DNA of 29,091 nucleotides, taken from positions 62,370-91,460 of the forward strand of contig DHWS01000117.1 in NCBI GenBank assembly GCA_002413305.1, in the 5' to 3' direction. A program made the translations under genes and the position numbers. Position 1 is the stretch's first letter. Every line of letters begins with the position of its first letter. The notes under the pieces are model-generated. The model ran no database searches. It saw only the letters and a program-made list of their open reading frames with translations, and was not told the DNA's origin. Source of the DNA: Actinobacteria bacterium UBA5176 (GTDB taxonomy: Bacteria > Actinomycetota > UBA4738). Positions 1 to 8,045 of the stretch are shown in pieces.

Positions 1-1
1 G

Positions 2-280
2 GACGGCCTGGTCGACGTGACCGCGGAGACGATCCTGCAGCGCAGAACTCCGGACGCGGTCCGAAGCCGGGTCGCCGCCGCCTTCGAGGGCCTGCTCCAC
101 GCGATGTTCGCGGTGTCGTTCGTCTTCGCCGGCCTGCTCGTCGAATGGCTCGGGCCGAAGCCAGCCTACCTCGTCGCCGGCGCCGGCTCGCTGGTGACCG
201 CCGCCGTCCTCTCCCCTCTGCTGCGGTCCGGGTCCGCGCGGGCCGCCGACGTAGGCGTAGAGGTTGGTGTCACCTCCTAG
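2..280 (+). CDS. MFS transporter, C-terminal fragment (5' end outside window)
   Basis: The frame is open from the first bases and ends at TAG 278-280, so only the last ~93 residues are present. A soluble loop rich in R, T and D (QRRTPDAVRSRV) precedes two hydrophobic helices (roughly HAMFAVSFVFAGLLVEWL and AYLVAGAGSLVTAAVLSPLL). A basic, dimer-like loop followed by the final TM helices is typical of MFS_3/EntS-like exporters, the same family as the gene at 14150-15373. Substrate cannot be inferred. The GTG at 17 is internal, not a real start. The stop codon lies between GTGTC (267-271) and GACAC (280-284), a weak potential stem. Confidence 0.7.
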   Translation, partial: DGLVDVTAETILQRRTPDAVRSRVAAAFEGLLHAMFAVSFVFAGLLVEWLGPKPAYLVAGAGSLVTAAVLSPLLRSGSARAADVGVEVGVTS

Positions 281-334
281 ACACGGAGCACGATCGCGCC
301 ATAGGCCTTTCGTAGGCCTGCCGTGCTGCTCATG

Positions 335-375
335 CGCATCTCATGAGGATGCGGACAACGGTGCGCGACTAGAGT
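335..375 (+). promoter_or_regulatory. Possible operator dyad and -10 upstream of the NmrA-like gene
   Basis: The 227-bp gap between the MFS gene and the NmrA-like gene contains a 6-bp inverted repeat, CGCATC (335-340) and GATGCG (348-353), with a 7-nt spacer. A TAGAGT hexamer (370-375, TANNNT) follows 16 nt later. The arrangement would suit a repressor site over a promoter. No convincing -35 is present, and 6-bp repeats arise by chance in GC-rich DNA. Confidence 0.25.
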
Positions 376-507
376 TGCCGCTTCCGGCCGCGCGAGGTGC
401 AGTCGCGCAGGTGTGATGCGCTTTCTACGCCACGGCCGGCCCAGAAGGAGGTTCGGGAGGTCCCGGTGACCGGGAACGCGCAACAGAAGTACAACGAGCG
501 GGTCAAC

Positions 508-1374
508 ATGCAACCCGTCCTGGTGACGGGAGCCACTGGCCGAGTCGGGCGCGCGGTGATCGCCGAGCTCCTGGGCGCGGGCGTGCCGGTGCGCGCGCTC
601 ACGCGCAAACCCGCGACGGCCGCGCTGCCGGCGATCGCCGAGGTCGTGGCGGGCGACTTCACCGAGCCCGACTCGCTCGACCCCGCGTTGCAGGGCGTGC
701 GTGCGGTGTTCCTCCTCTGGACCGCGCCGCTCGCCACCGCTGCGGCCGTCGTCGAGCGTCTCGCGTCGGACACGCGGCGGGTCGTCTTTCTCTCCTCGCC
801 ACACCAGACACCGCACCCGTTCTTCCAGCAGCCGAACCCCGTGGCTCGCTCGCACGCCGAGATCGAGCGCCTGATCGTGGCCGCCGGACTCGAGTCGACG
901 TTCATCCGACCCGGGATGTTCGCGTCGAACGCGCAGTTCTGGTGGGGGTCCGCGATCCGTATGGGCGACGTCGTCCGGTGGCCCTACGGTGCAGCCGAGA
1001 CCGCACCGATCGACGAGCGCGACGTCGCGGCCGTGGCGGCGCGCGCCCTGTATGAGGACGGGCACACGGGTGGCGATTACGTCCTCACCGGCCCCGAGTC
1101 GCTGAGCCAGGCGGAGCAAGTGAGCGTGATCGGGGCCGTCCTCGGGCGCCAGATCCGGTTCGAGGAGCTGTCGCCCGAAGAGTTCCGGCGTGAGACGGCG
1201 GGTACCTGGCCGGGTCCGGTCGTGGAGATGCTGCTCGACGCGTGGGGTGCGACGATCGGACGCCCGGCGTTCGTGACGTCAACCGTGGCCGACGTCGTCG
1301 GAGCGCCAGCGCGGATGTTTCGTCAGTGGGTCTCCGATCACGCCGACGCGTTTTCGAGATCCCCACCCGAGTAG
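508..1374 (+). CDS. NmrA-like / atypical SDR NAD(P)H-binding protein
   Basis: A 288-aa protein that begins with a Rossmann strand and the glycine motif VTGATGRVGRAV at residues 4-15, typical of NmrA/NAD(P)-binding_10 atypical short-chain dehydrogenases. Further family-like features are SSPHQTPHPF around residue 100, a segment IERLIVAAGLESTFIRPGMF around residues 121-140, and a late GGDYVLTGPESLSQ segment. These proteins are NAD(P)-dependent reductases or redox-sensing regulators in the cytoplasm; the substrate is unknown. Start choice is uncertain. ATG 508 places the Rossmann motif at the usual position but has a poor ribosome site. In-frame GTG 466 follows GGGAGG (455-460) and would add 14 residues. 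A still longer frame from 397 is less likely. The gene appears monocistronic. Confidence 0.82.
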   Translation: MQPVLVTGATGRVGRAVIAELLGAGVPVRALTRKPATAALPAIAEVVAGDFTEPDSLDPALQGVRAVFLLWTAPLATAAAVVERLASDTRRVVFLSSPHQTPHPFFQQPNPVARSHAEIERLIVAAGLESTFIRPGMFASNAQFWWGSAIRMGDVVRWPYGAAETAPIDERDVAAVAARALYEDGHTGGDYVLTGPESLSQAEQVSVIGAVLGRQIRFEELSPEEFRRETAGTWPGPVVEMLLDAWGATIGRPAFVTSTVADVVGAPARMFRQWVSDHADAFSRSPPE

Positions 1375-1464
1375 CCAACCAACGTTCTTCGGGAAACTTG
1401 TCATCGCACGCGCGCGCTTGCCCGACGGTCCTTGGCGCACGTGCCGGGCGATTTCGACTCCTCC

Positions 1465-1587
1465 CTACCCCGCGGAGCGCTCCCGCCTGGTCTTGCTGTT
1501 GTGGCAGCGCGCACACATGGCTTGCAGCTTCTCGCGCTCGAACGGCTTGCCGCCGAGCCTCACCTTGAAGACGCCCTCAACCCTCCA
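1465..1587 (-). pseudogene. Degraded C-terminal remnant of an HNH endonuclease
   Basis: On the minus strand, about 40 codons before TAG 1467-1465 read RLGGKPFEREKLQAMCARCH then NSKTRRE. This closely matches the end of stand-alone HNH nucleases, where the LGG...NLQALC..CH..KT..E region carries the second zinc cysteine pair and the final His/Asn. The upstream position where families carry the catalytic Asp/Glu-His reads VEGVFKV, so the His is replaced by Gly. No N-terminal CxxC-containing half is found before the kinase gene begins. I read it as an inactivated fragment, perhaps left by a phage or homing element. The rest of the 1375-1640 gap shows nothing else recognisable. Confidence 0.55.
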
Positions 1588-1636
1588 CGGGTACGTCAGA
1601 GGAGCCGGAAATCCCGCCCTTCCAATCGCCCCCCCG

Positions 1637-1642
1637 TAGAAT
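1637..1642 (+). promoter_or_regulatory. Putative -10 (TAGAAT) of the PASTA kinase gene
   Basis: TAGAAT matches TANNNT and overlaps the upstream in-frame ATG at 1641. Transcription would then start near 1649, so that ATG would not be on the mRNA. This supports the downstream GTG at 1686 as the real start. No clear -35 is visible. Confidence 0.4.
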
Positions 1643-1685
1643 GCAGCTTGGACGCTCAACTCCGCCCGCGACGAGGCCCCGTTCC

Positions 1686-3524
1686 GTGTCGACCATCGCA
1701 TCCACCATCGACGGCCGCTACCAGGTCATCACCCGCATCGCCTCCGGCGGCATGGGGGAGGTCTACCGCGCCCACGACGCGGTCCTCGGGCGCGAGGTCG
1801 CGCTGAAGGTTCTGCACACGCACCTGGCCGGCGACCGCGGCTTCGTCGAGCGGTTCCGCCGTGAGGCTCGGGCCGCCGCCATCTTGAATCACCCGAACAT
1901 CGTCGGCGTCTACGACTGGGGCAGTACCGAGGGCACGTACTTCATGATCATGGAGTTCGTCCGCGGGATGAACGTCCGGTCGCTCTTGACCGCCTACGAG
2001 CGGCTCGAACCGGCCCAGGTGGCCGAGATCGTCCTCCCCGTCCTCTCCGCTCTCGACCACGCCCACGGGCACGGCATCGTCCACCGGGACATCAAACCGG
2101 AGAACATCCTCATCTCAGAGGACGGCATGGTGAAGGTGGCCGACTTCGGCCTGGCCCGGGCCTACGCGGAGTCGAGCGTCAGCCAGGCCGAAGGGACGGT
2201 CACCGGGACGGTCCAGTACCTGGCCCCCGAGCAGATCCGGGGCGAGCCCGCCGATCCACGCAGCGACCTCTACGCGCTGGGCGTGGTGATGTTCGAACTA
2301 CTCACCGGCAGGACGCCATTCTCCGGCGAGACCTCGCTGGCCATCGCGTACCAGCACCTGTCGGCGAACGTGCCCGCGCCGTCCACGGTCGCCCCGGGCG
2401 TGTATCCGGGGCTGGACGAAGCGGTGCTGCATGCAACGGTCCGGGAGCGCGACGAACGCCCGGCGTCGGCCCGAGCGTTCCGGAGCGAGATCGTCCGCGC
2501 CGCTGCCCTGCTGCCGCCGGCCGGCGCCATCCGCGAGCTGGCGGGGCAGATCCCGACATCGGAATACGTGCCTGAGGAACGCGCCACCACCGTCACGATC
2601 CCCCGCGCGCAGTCGCCTCGGGCCCGCCGGGCGCGGAAGCTCCGGTGGGCGTTCGGCATCCTCGCCGTTCTCCTGGCACTGGCCGGCGGAGGGGTGGCCG
2701 GGTGGACCTACCTCGTCCCCCACTACGCGCACGTGCCGCGCGTGGCCGGTCGGCAGTTCAACGACGCGTCGGACCTCCTGCAGCGAGCGGGGTTCGTCGT
2801 CCGGCAGGGTCCAGAAGAGAACTCGCACACCGTGCCCGCCGGCACGGTGATCCGTTCGATCCCACCGCCCGGGACCCGGTTGCAGAAGGGCAAGGTGGTC
2901 CAGCTGATCGTGTCGAAGGGCCCCGAGCTCCTGCTCGTCCCGGACGTCCACAGCATCGCCGAGACGGTCGCGCGCGACCGGCTCGAGACCGCCGGGTTCA
3001 CCGTCACGGTCAAGCGCGCCTCGAGCGAGACGATCGGCAAGGGCAAGGTTATCGACCAGAGCCCGGAGAACGGCGAGAAGCTCGAGAAGGGTTCGGCGGT
3101 CACCATCACGGTGAGCACCGGCCCGCCGCTGGTGAAGATCCCCGACGTCTCCAACCAGCCGTTCGACGCCGCGAAGGCGACCCTGGAGGGGCTGGGGTTC
3201 AAGGTGACCCGCACCGACGACTATTCGACGTCGGTCGACAAGGGGAACGTCATCGGCACCAGTCCCCGGATCGGCAGCAGCCCGCCGAAGGGCTCCACGA
3301 TCACGGTCACCGTGTCGAAGGGCCCGAAGACCTTCCCCATGCCGGACGTGGTGAACAAGACGAAGGACGAGGCGCTGAACACCCTGCAGGCGCTCGGGCT
3401 GACCGTCGACATCGTACTCGTGCCGGCCGGCACCGCGCCCCCCGACCAGGTGGTGTTCCAGGACCCCGCGGCTGGCACGACGGTGAAGCAGGGCGACACC
3501 GTAACGATCTTCGTCACGTCCTGA
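1686..3524 (+). CDS. pknB: PASTA-domain eukaryotic-like Ser/Thr protein kinase (PknB type)
   Basis: A 612-aa membrane receptor kinase. The N-terminal kinase domain (residues ~10-275) has the glycine loop IASGGMGEVY (18-27), VALKV with Lys41, HRDIKPEN with catalytic Asp135, DFG at 153-155 and APEQ. After a linker and basic stretch there is one TM helix (~321-343), then four extracellular PASTA repeats (VPRV..., VPDV..., IPDV..., MPDV...) to the C-terminus. In this family PASTA repeats bind peptidoglycan/lipid II fragments, and the kinase controls cell-wall synthesis and division. GTG 1686 was chosen because it begins V-STIAST-IDGRY like homologues, has GAGG at ~1673-1676, and lies downstream of the -10 at 1637; ATG 1641 would add 15 residues. 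No PP2C phosphatase or division gene is next to it. The following gene starts 6 nt after the stop. Confidence 0.95.
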   Translation: MSTIASTIDGRYQVITRIASGGMGEVYRAHDAVLGREVALKVLHTHLAGDRGFVERFRREARAAAILNHPNIVGVYDWGSTEGTYFMIMEFVRGMNVRSLLTAYERLEPAQVAEIVLPVLSALDHAHGHGIVHRDIKPENILISEDGMVKVADFGLARAYAESSVSQAEGTVTGTVQYLAPEQIRGEPADPRSDLYALGVVMFELLTGRTPFSGETSLAIAYQHLSANVPAPSTVAPGVYPGLDEAVLHATVRERDERPASARAFRSEIVRAAALLPPAGAIRELAGQIPTSEYVPEERATTVTIPRAQSPRARRARKLRWAFGILAVLLALAGGGVAGWTYLVPHYAHVPRVAGRQFNDASDLLQRAGFVVRQGPEENSHTVPAGTVIRSIPPPGTRLQKGKVVQLIVSKGPELLLVPDVHSIAETVARDRLETAGFTVTVKRASSETIGKGKVIDQSPENGEKLEKGSAVTITVSTGPPLVKIPDVSNQPFDAAKATLEGLGFKVTRTDDYSTSVDKGNVIGTSPRIGSSPPKGSTITVTVSKGPKTFPMPDVVNKTKDEALNTLQALGLTVDIVLVPAGTAPPDQVVFQDPAAGTTVKQGDTVTIFVTS

Positions 3525-3529
3525 CCGGC

Positions 3530-4375
3530 GTGCAGATCGGCGCCCACGTCTCGACCCACGGCGGGCTGTTCGGGGCCATCCACTCGGCCCAGGAGATCGG
3601 CGCCGACGCGGCTCAGATCTGGGGTTCGAACCCGCGGGCATGGCGGCCGCCATCGGTCGGCCCGGACGGGGCGCGGGCGTTCGGGGATGCCTGGCGCGAA
3701 GCCGGCCTGGGGCCGCTGTTCCTTCACGCACCGTACATGGTCAACGTGGCCTCGCCGAACCCGGATTTCCGCCGCCGGTCGGTCAACCTCGCCCGGGCGA
3801 CGGTGGCGCTGGCCGAAGGCATCGGCGCCGTCGGCGTAGTCGTCCACGCGGGCGCGGCCGGCCGGACCACCCCTCGAGAGACCGCGCTTCGGACGGCGGC
3901 CGATTCGTTCGTGGCCATCGCTTCCGACGCCTCGTCGACCTTCGTGCTGATCGAGCTCATGGCCGGCGGCGCGGGGATGGTGGCGTCGGACTTCGGCGAA
4001 GCCGGGGAGCTGTTCGACGCCTGCTCCCGGCACCCGCGGCTCGGGCTGTGCGCGGACACCTGCCATCTGTTCGCCGCCGGCTACGCGCTCGATACGGCGG
4101 CGGGCGTCGGGGAGGCTTTCGCGGAGCTCCGTCGATACCGCCTCGGCACCCGGCTGAAGCTCGTCCACGCGAACGATTCGAAGTATCCGCGTGGGATGCG
4201 CCGTGACAGCCACGAGCACATCGGCGAGGGCTTCATCGGGGAGGACGGCTTCCGGGCGATCCTGCGCCATCCCGCAGTCCGGCGGTGCGCGGTGGTCTGC
4301 GAGACGCGGGGCGGCGTCGAAGAGCACGCCCGAGACGTGGCCACGCTGAAGCGGCTCGCCAGGCCGGCGCGATAG
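3530..4375 (+). CDS. nfo: Endonuclease IV (AP endonuclease family 2)
   Basis: A 281-aa TIM-barrel zinc enzyme expected to cleave 5' of abasic sites in base-excision repair. It starts VQIGAHVS, the usual start of the family. The three-zinc ligand motifs appear in order: HAPY, VVHAG, the Glu in LIELMAGGAG, CADTCHLFAAGY (Asp and His), HANDSK, then DSHEHIGEG and the late CETRGG Glu. Length matches bacterial Nfo (~280 aa). GTG 3530 lies 6 nt after the kinase stop with no obvious Shine-Dalgarno, so translation is probably coupled to the kinase gene. The pairing with a PASTA kinase looks positional rather than functional. Confidence 0.93.
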   Translation: MQIGAHVSTHGGLFGAIHSAQEIGADAAQIWGSNPRAWRPPSVGPDGARAFGDAWREAGLGPLFLHAPYMVNVASPNPDFRRRSVNLARATVALAEGIGAVGVVVHAGAAGRTTPRETALRTAADSFVAIASDASSTFVLIELMAGGAGMVASDFGEAGELFDACSRHPRLGLCADTCHLFAAGYALDTAAGVGEAFAELRRYRLGTRLKLVHANDSKYPRGMRRDSHEHIGEGFIGEDGFRAILRHPAVRRCAVVCETRGGVEEHARDVATLKRLARPAR

Positions 4376-4387
4376 TCTTCGCTCTCG

Positions 4388-5350
4388 ATGGCCTTCCTCT
4401 CCGCGGTCTCCCTGGACGACGTGCTGGCGGCGCGCGAGCGGATCGCGGGGATCGCGGTGCGCACACCGCTGGTCAGCATGCCGCTGGAGGACTCCCCCGC
4501 CGAGATCCACCTCAAGCTCGAGAACCTCCAGCCGATCGGTTCGTTCAAGCTCCGGGGCGCGGCGAGCGCGATGGCACTGGCCTCTCCGGAGGACCTTCGG
4601 CGCGGGGTTTGGACGGCCAGCGCGGGCAACATGGCCCAGGGGGTCGCCTGGTACGCCCGCCGGGCCGGCGTGGCTTGCTCTGTGGTGATCCCGGACACCG
4701 CCCCCGAGGCGAAGCGGAAGGCGGTCGAACGACTGGGCGCCCGGCTGATCCCCGTTCCGTTCGACGCCTGGTTCGAGGTCTTCGAGACCCATCGGTTCGA
4801 AGGCCTTGACGGCTTCTTCGTGCATCCGTTCACCGACCCGGCGGTGATGGCCGGCAACGGCACCATCGGGCTGGAGATCCTGGAGGACCTCCCCGACGTC
4901 GACGCGGTGGTCGTGCCGTACGGAGGCGGCGGGCTGTCCTGCGGGATCGCGTCGGCGATCCGGACGCGGGCTCCCCACGTGAAGGTCTACGCCTGCGAGG
5001 TGGACGCGGCAGCGCCTCTGGCCGCCTCGCTGGCGGCCGGTGCGCCGACGTCGATCCCCTACGTCCCGAGCTTCGTCGATGGGATCGGCGGGCCCAGTCT
5101 TCTCCCGGAGATGTTCGAGCTCAGCGCCGCGCTGCTGGCCGGATCGATCGTGGTCGGCGTGGCCGAGGTCGCGGAGGCCCTCCGACTGATGGTCGAACGC
5201 AACCACGTGGTGGCGGAAGGGGCCGGAGCGACGCCAGTGGCGGCCGCCCGTACCGGGAAGGCCGGCAGCGGCAAGGTGGCCTGCGTCGTGTCGGGCGGCA
5301 ACATCGACGCGTCGAAGGTGGCGAAGATCCTGGAGGGCGGGGTCCCGTGA
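4388..5350 (+). CDS. PLP-dependent threonine/serine dehydratase-like enzyme
   Basis: A 320-aa fold-type II PLP enzyme of the tryptophan synthase beta superfamily. Visible motifs are LKLENLQPIGSFKLRGA with the Schiff-base Lys54, SAGNMAQGVA (the SxGNxxQ substrate-carboxylate loop), the glycine-rich phosphate-binding GGGGLSCG around residue 180, and VSGGNID near the C-terminus. The length and the absence of an ACT domain fit biodegradative threonine dehydratase (2-oxobutanoate and ammonia from threonine) or serine racemase/dehydratase relatives. A threonine aldolase lies just downstream on the opposite strand, so this locus may concentrate threonine catabolism. The gene starts 12 nt after nfo and converges on the next gene with a 7-nt gap. 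Confidence 0.87.
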   Translation: MAFLSAVSLDDVLAARERIAGIAVRTPLVSMPLEDSPAEIHLKLENLQPIGSFKLRGAASAMALASPEDLRRGVWTASAGNMAQGVAWYARRAGVACSVVIPDTAPEAKRKAVERLGARLIPVPFDAWFEVFETHRFEGLDGFFVHPFTDPAVMAGNGTIGLEILEDLPDVDAVVVPYGGGGLSCGIASAIRTRAPHVKVYACEVDAAAPLAASLAAGAPTSIPYVPSFVDGIGGPSLLPEMFELSAALLAGSIVVGVAEVAEALRLMVERNHVVAEGAGATPVAAARTGKAGSGKVACVVSGGNIDASKVAKILEGGVP

Positions 5351-5357
5351 TGCCGCG

Positions 5358-5984
5358 CTACGGCTCGGTCGCGGACTCGCGTGACTCCTGGTACGAGTAC
5401 CGCTCCTCGCGCCACGGGTCGGCGTGGTTGTGGTAGCCACGAACCTCCCAGAAGCCGCGTTCGTTCTCGCTCACCAGTTCCAGGGACCGGAGCCACTTCG
5501 CGCTCTTCCAGGCGTACCGCTTCGGAACGACCAGCCGCAGGGGGAAGCCATGCTGCGGCTCGAGATCCGAACCGTTGTGTGCCCAGGCCACCAGCACGTC
5601 GTCGTCCGTCATGGCCTGCATCGAGAGGTTCGACGTGTACCCGCCGTCGCAGTGGGTAATGACCCACTTCGCCCCCGGCAAGGGCCCGGCCTGTGAAACC
5701 AACACGCGGAACGGGATGCCCTGCCAGTCGTTATCGAGCGTGGTCCAGCCGGTCACGCAGTGCATGTCGGCATGCACGGTCTGCGGCCCAAGCGCCTTCA
5801 GTTCGGCGTACGTGAACTTGAGCGGGCGTTCGACCAGGCCCCACACCTTCAAGTCCCATTCGGCCTCCTTGAACCGAGGGATGGGACCGTAGTGCAGGAC
5901 CGGCCAGCCTTTCACCAGCCGCTGTCCGGACGGCACGCGGGCGGCGATCTCGTCCGGATACTTCGGTCCGCCGAACAACCTCAC
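5358..5984 (-). CDS. Sulfite oxidase-like molybdopterin-binding oxidoreductase
   Basis: A 208-aa protein covering a single oxidoreductase molybdopterin-binding domain. It has WDLKVWGLVERP near residue 43, the Mo-ligand cysteine in DMHCVTGWT (Cys76), the LDNDWQGIPF segment, and a C-terminal PQHGFPLRLVVP / YAWKSAKWL region typical of the SuoX/YedY fold. No Tat signal, TM helix, haem domain or Mo-co dimerisation domain is seen, so it looks cytoplasmic; the substrate is unknown. The GTG start has AGGAG five nt upstream. The start overlaps the end of the threonine aldolase gene (GTGA), indicating a translationally coupled operon. A later MOSC gene (23515-24372) is another molybdenum-cofactor-linked protein in this window. 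Confidence 0.88.
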   Translation of the reverse strand: MRLFGGPKYPDEIAARVPSGQRLVKGWPVLHYGPIPRFKEAEWDLKVWGLVERPLKFTYAELKALGPQTVHADMHCVTGWTTLDNDWQGIPFRVLVSQAGPLPGAKWVITHCDGGYTSNLSMQAMTDDDVLVAWAHNGSDLEPQHGFPLRLVVPKRYAWKSAKWLRSLELVSENERGFWEVRGYHNHADPWREERYSYQESRESATEP

Positions 5985-7042
5985 CCCCGCTCCTCTCGCT
6001 TCCGTGCCTTCCTCACCACGGAAGGCCACCGGCGGATGGTCTCGTCGATCTGGTCCGTCGTTACGTCGAGGTGGGTGACGAAGCGGATCTTGCCGCCCAC
6101 CACGTTGGCCAGCACGCCGGCTTGCCGAAGACACTCCAGGAGGACGAACGGCTTCGCGCCCACCTCGACCGCCTTCGCGAACACGATGTTCGTCTCGAAG
6201 AGTTCGGGCTCCTCCAGCGCTTCGGGCGTCGCGTCGGCGATGCCTTCCGCCAGCCGCCGGGCGTTGGCGTGGTCCTTGTGAAGGCGCTTCGGGCCCCGCT
6301 CCAGCGCGATCAGCCCGGCCGCGGCCATGATGCCCGCCTGCCGCCATGCCCCGCCGAACAGGATCTTCAGCCGGCGGGCCTCCTCGATCACCCCGGCCGG
6401 CCCGCAGATGACCGACCCGATCGGCGCACCCAGGCCCTTCGACAGGCAGAACATCAGGGTGTCGACCTCGGCGGCGAACTCGTTCACCGGCGTACCGCTC
6501 GCCACGCTGGCGTTGAATATGCGCGCCCCGTCGAGGTAGACGGGCGTCTCGGCCTCCTGGGCGACCTTGCGGATGGCCCGAAGCTCGTCGATGGGCATGA
6601 TGGTCCCGCCGCCGATCTGATGGGTGTTCTCGATCGACAGCAGGTCCACCACCTCGACGTTGTAGGGGTCGCGTTCGAGCAGGCCCTCCACGATCTCCGC
6701 GGTCAGCTGCCCGTGGGGGGCAAGCGTCCCGCGGAACGCGATCCCACTCATGGCGGCCGCGGAGCTGACTTCGACCCCGCTGACGTGCGACCGCGACTCG
6801 CAGGCCACCAGGTGACCGCCCCGGCAGTAGAGGTGCAGCGCGATCTCGTTCGCCATGGTCCCCGTGGCCACGTAGCAGGCCGCCTCCTTGCCCATGACCT
6901 CCGCGCACCGGTCCTGGAGCAGGTTGACGGTTGGATCGTCGTTGTACCAGTCGTCGCCCACCTCGGCCTTGGCCATCGCCCGGCGCATGGCCGGCGTCGG
7001 CTTGGTGACGGTGTCGGATCGAAGGTCGATCGGGCGTTCCAC
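5981..7042 (-). CDS. Low-specificity threonine aldolase (beta-eliminating lyase family)
   Basis: A 353-aa fold-type I PLP enzyme that splits L-threonine or allo-threonine into glycine and acetaldehyde. Family motifs include [16 protein letters not shown] at the N-terminus, [13 protein letters not shown], the PLP-stacking region ESRSH (His86), [15 protein letters not shown] (Asp171) and [12 protein letters not shown] with the Schiff-base Lys202. GTG 7042 places the RSDT motif at the usual N-terminal position; longer frames run into the divergent gene. There is no Shine-Dalgarno. TATACT lies 8 nt upstream, so the mRNA is probably leaderless. It is co-transcribed with the sulfite-oxidase-like gene. 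Confidence 0.92.
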   Translation of the reverse strand: MERPIDLRSDTVTKPTPAMRRAMAKAEVGDDWYNDDPTVNLLQDRCAEVMGKEAACYVATGTMANEIALHLYCRGGHLVACESRSHVSGVEVSSAAAMSGIAFRGTLAPHGQLTAEIVEGLLERDPYNVEVVDLLSIENTHQIGGGTIMPIDELRAIRKVAQEAETPVYLDGARIFNASVASGTPVNEFAAEVDTLMFCLSKGLGAPIGSVICGPAGVIEEARRLKILFGGAWRQAGIMAAAGLIALERGPKRLHKDHANARRLAEGIADATPEALEEPELFETNIVFAKAVEVGAKPFVLLECLRQAGVLANVVGGKIRFVTHLDVTTDQIDETIRRWPSVVRKARKREERG

Positions 7043-7046
7043 GAGA

Positions 7047-7062
7047 GCCGAGTATATTCGGC
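7047..7062. promoter_or_regulatory. Symmetric bidirectional promoter between threonine aldolase and ketopantoate reductase-like genes
   Basis: The whole gap between the two GTG starts (7042 minus, 7067 plus) is 24 bp. It is filled by a near-perfect palindrome, GCCGAGTATATTCGGC. The plus strand reads TATATT (7053-7058), ending 8 nt before GTG 7067. The minus strand reads TATACT (7056-7051), ending 8 nt before GTG 7042. Both spacings place transcription starts at or next to the start codons, so both mRNAs should be leaderless. No consensus -35 is visible on either side. Confidence 0.65.
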
Positions 7063-7066
7063 CGTC

Positions 7067-8002
7067 GTGAGGATCCTGGTCGCGGGTACCGGCGGGGTCG
7101 GCGGATACTACGGCGGCCGGTTGCTCCAGGCGGGACATGACGTCCGGTTCATCGCCCGGGGTGACAATCTCCGGGCGCTCCGCGAACAGGGCCTGACCGT
7201 TCACAGCCCGGCCGGCGATCTTCGATTCGAGCAGGTCCAGGCCTCCGATCGAGCCGACGGGCCGGTGGACGCGGTCCTGTTCTGCGTCAAGACCTACGAC
7301 AACCGGGAAGCATCTGACGTTGTCGCTTCTTGCGTCCACGAAGGGACCTCGATCTGCTCCCTCCAGAACGGGGTCGACAACGAGGCGTTCCTCCGCGACC
7401 GGTTCCCGGAGGCCACGGCGCTGGGGGGCGTGGCCCGGATCGAGGCCTACCTCGAGGCGCCGGGCGTGGTCCGCCACACCAGCATGCTGGCCGACGTTGA
7501 GATCGGCGCGTTCCAGGACGATGACCGGTCGGCCGCGCAGGCACTGGTCGACGCGATGGCCGGCGCGCAGATCCCCGCGCGCCTAGCGGAGGACATCGGA
7601 TCGGCCCTGTGGACCAAGCTCGCCATCATCTGCGGCCTGGGGGGCGTGACGGCTTTCTGCACCTGCCCGATCGGTGCGATCCGCGGCGACCCGGGTCTGC
7701 TGCAACTCATCAAGGACGCCATCCACGAGACGGCCGCCGTGGCCGCCGCGCTCGGCATCTTCGTCCCCCCGACCCTGACCGAGACCGTCATGACCGCGGT
7801 CACCACCGTGCTTCCGCCCGAGCAGAAGTCCTCGATGTGCCGGGACGTCGAAGCAGGCAAGCCCCTGGAGGTCGAAGCCCTCAACGGAGCCGTCGTCAGG
7901 GCCGGCGAACGCCCCGGCGTTCCCACGCCGGCCAACCGGCGGATCTTCGACGCGCTCCTTCCCCTGCACCGTGCGGCCATGGGGCGGCGGGCCCCGGCCT
8001 GA
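7067..8002 (+). CDS. Ketopantoate reductase (ApbA/PanE) family protein
   Basis: A 311-aa NADP-dependent dehydrogenase-like protein. The N-terminus [19 protein letters not shown] carries the GxGxxG NADP fingerprint (residues 7-12). FCVKTYDN and SLQNGVDNE follow, then the C-terminal helical domain with [16 protein letters not shown] (Lys184) and [30 protein letters not shown], as in PanE. Known PanE enzymes carry Asn residues in the KL..N...N segment that contact pantoate; here those positions read I and G. The fold and cofactor are secure, but ketopantoate as substrate is not. GTG 7067 has no Shine-Dalgarno and follows a -10 by 8 nt. Confidence 0.85.
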   Translation: MRILVAGTGGVGGYYGGRLLQAGHDVRFIARGDNLRALREQGLTVHSPAGDLRFEQVQASDRADGPVDAVLFCVKTYDNREASDVVASCVHEGTSICSLQNGVDNEAFLRDRFPEATALGGVARIEAYLEAPGVVRHTSMLADVEIGAFQDDDRSAAQALVDAMAGAQIPARLAEDIGSALWTKLAIICGLGGVTAFCTCPIGAIRGDPGLLQLIKDAIHETAAVAAALGIFVPPTLTETVMTAVTTVLPPEQKSSMCRDVEAGKPLEVEALNGAVVRAGERPGVPTPANRRIFDALLPLHRAAMGRRAPA

Positions 8003-8024
8003 ACTGTCTCGCATACCAGGCCGG
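7994..8024 (+). terminator. Hairpin enclosing the ketopantoate reductase-like stop codon
   Basis: CCGGCCTG (7994-8001) pairs perfectly with CAGGCCGG (8017-8024) around a 15-nt loop. The TGA stop (8000-8002) spans the stem-loop junction. There is no U-tract, as is common for proposed actinobacterial terminators. Confidence 0.5.
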
Positions 8025-8045
8025 TCCGCTGGGTAAGCCCCACGG

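Noticed and set aside
3221..5440. 739-codon minus-strand open frame opposite nfo and the dehydratase gene
   Set aside because: Arg/Pro/Gly/His-rich translation with no domain; it is the antisense shadow of three well-supported plus-strand genes in GC-rich DNA.
5358..5984. Periplasmic sulfite dehydrogenase or methionine-sulfoxide reductase (MsrP/YedY) identity
   Set aside because: No Tat signal, no partner haem membrane subunit; only the core Mo domain is present, so a specific substrate is unsupported.
6071..7066. Long plus-strand extension in front of the ketopantoate reductase-like gene
   Set aside because: It is antisense to threonine aldolase and low-complexity; the GxGxxG motif begins right after GTG 7067.
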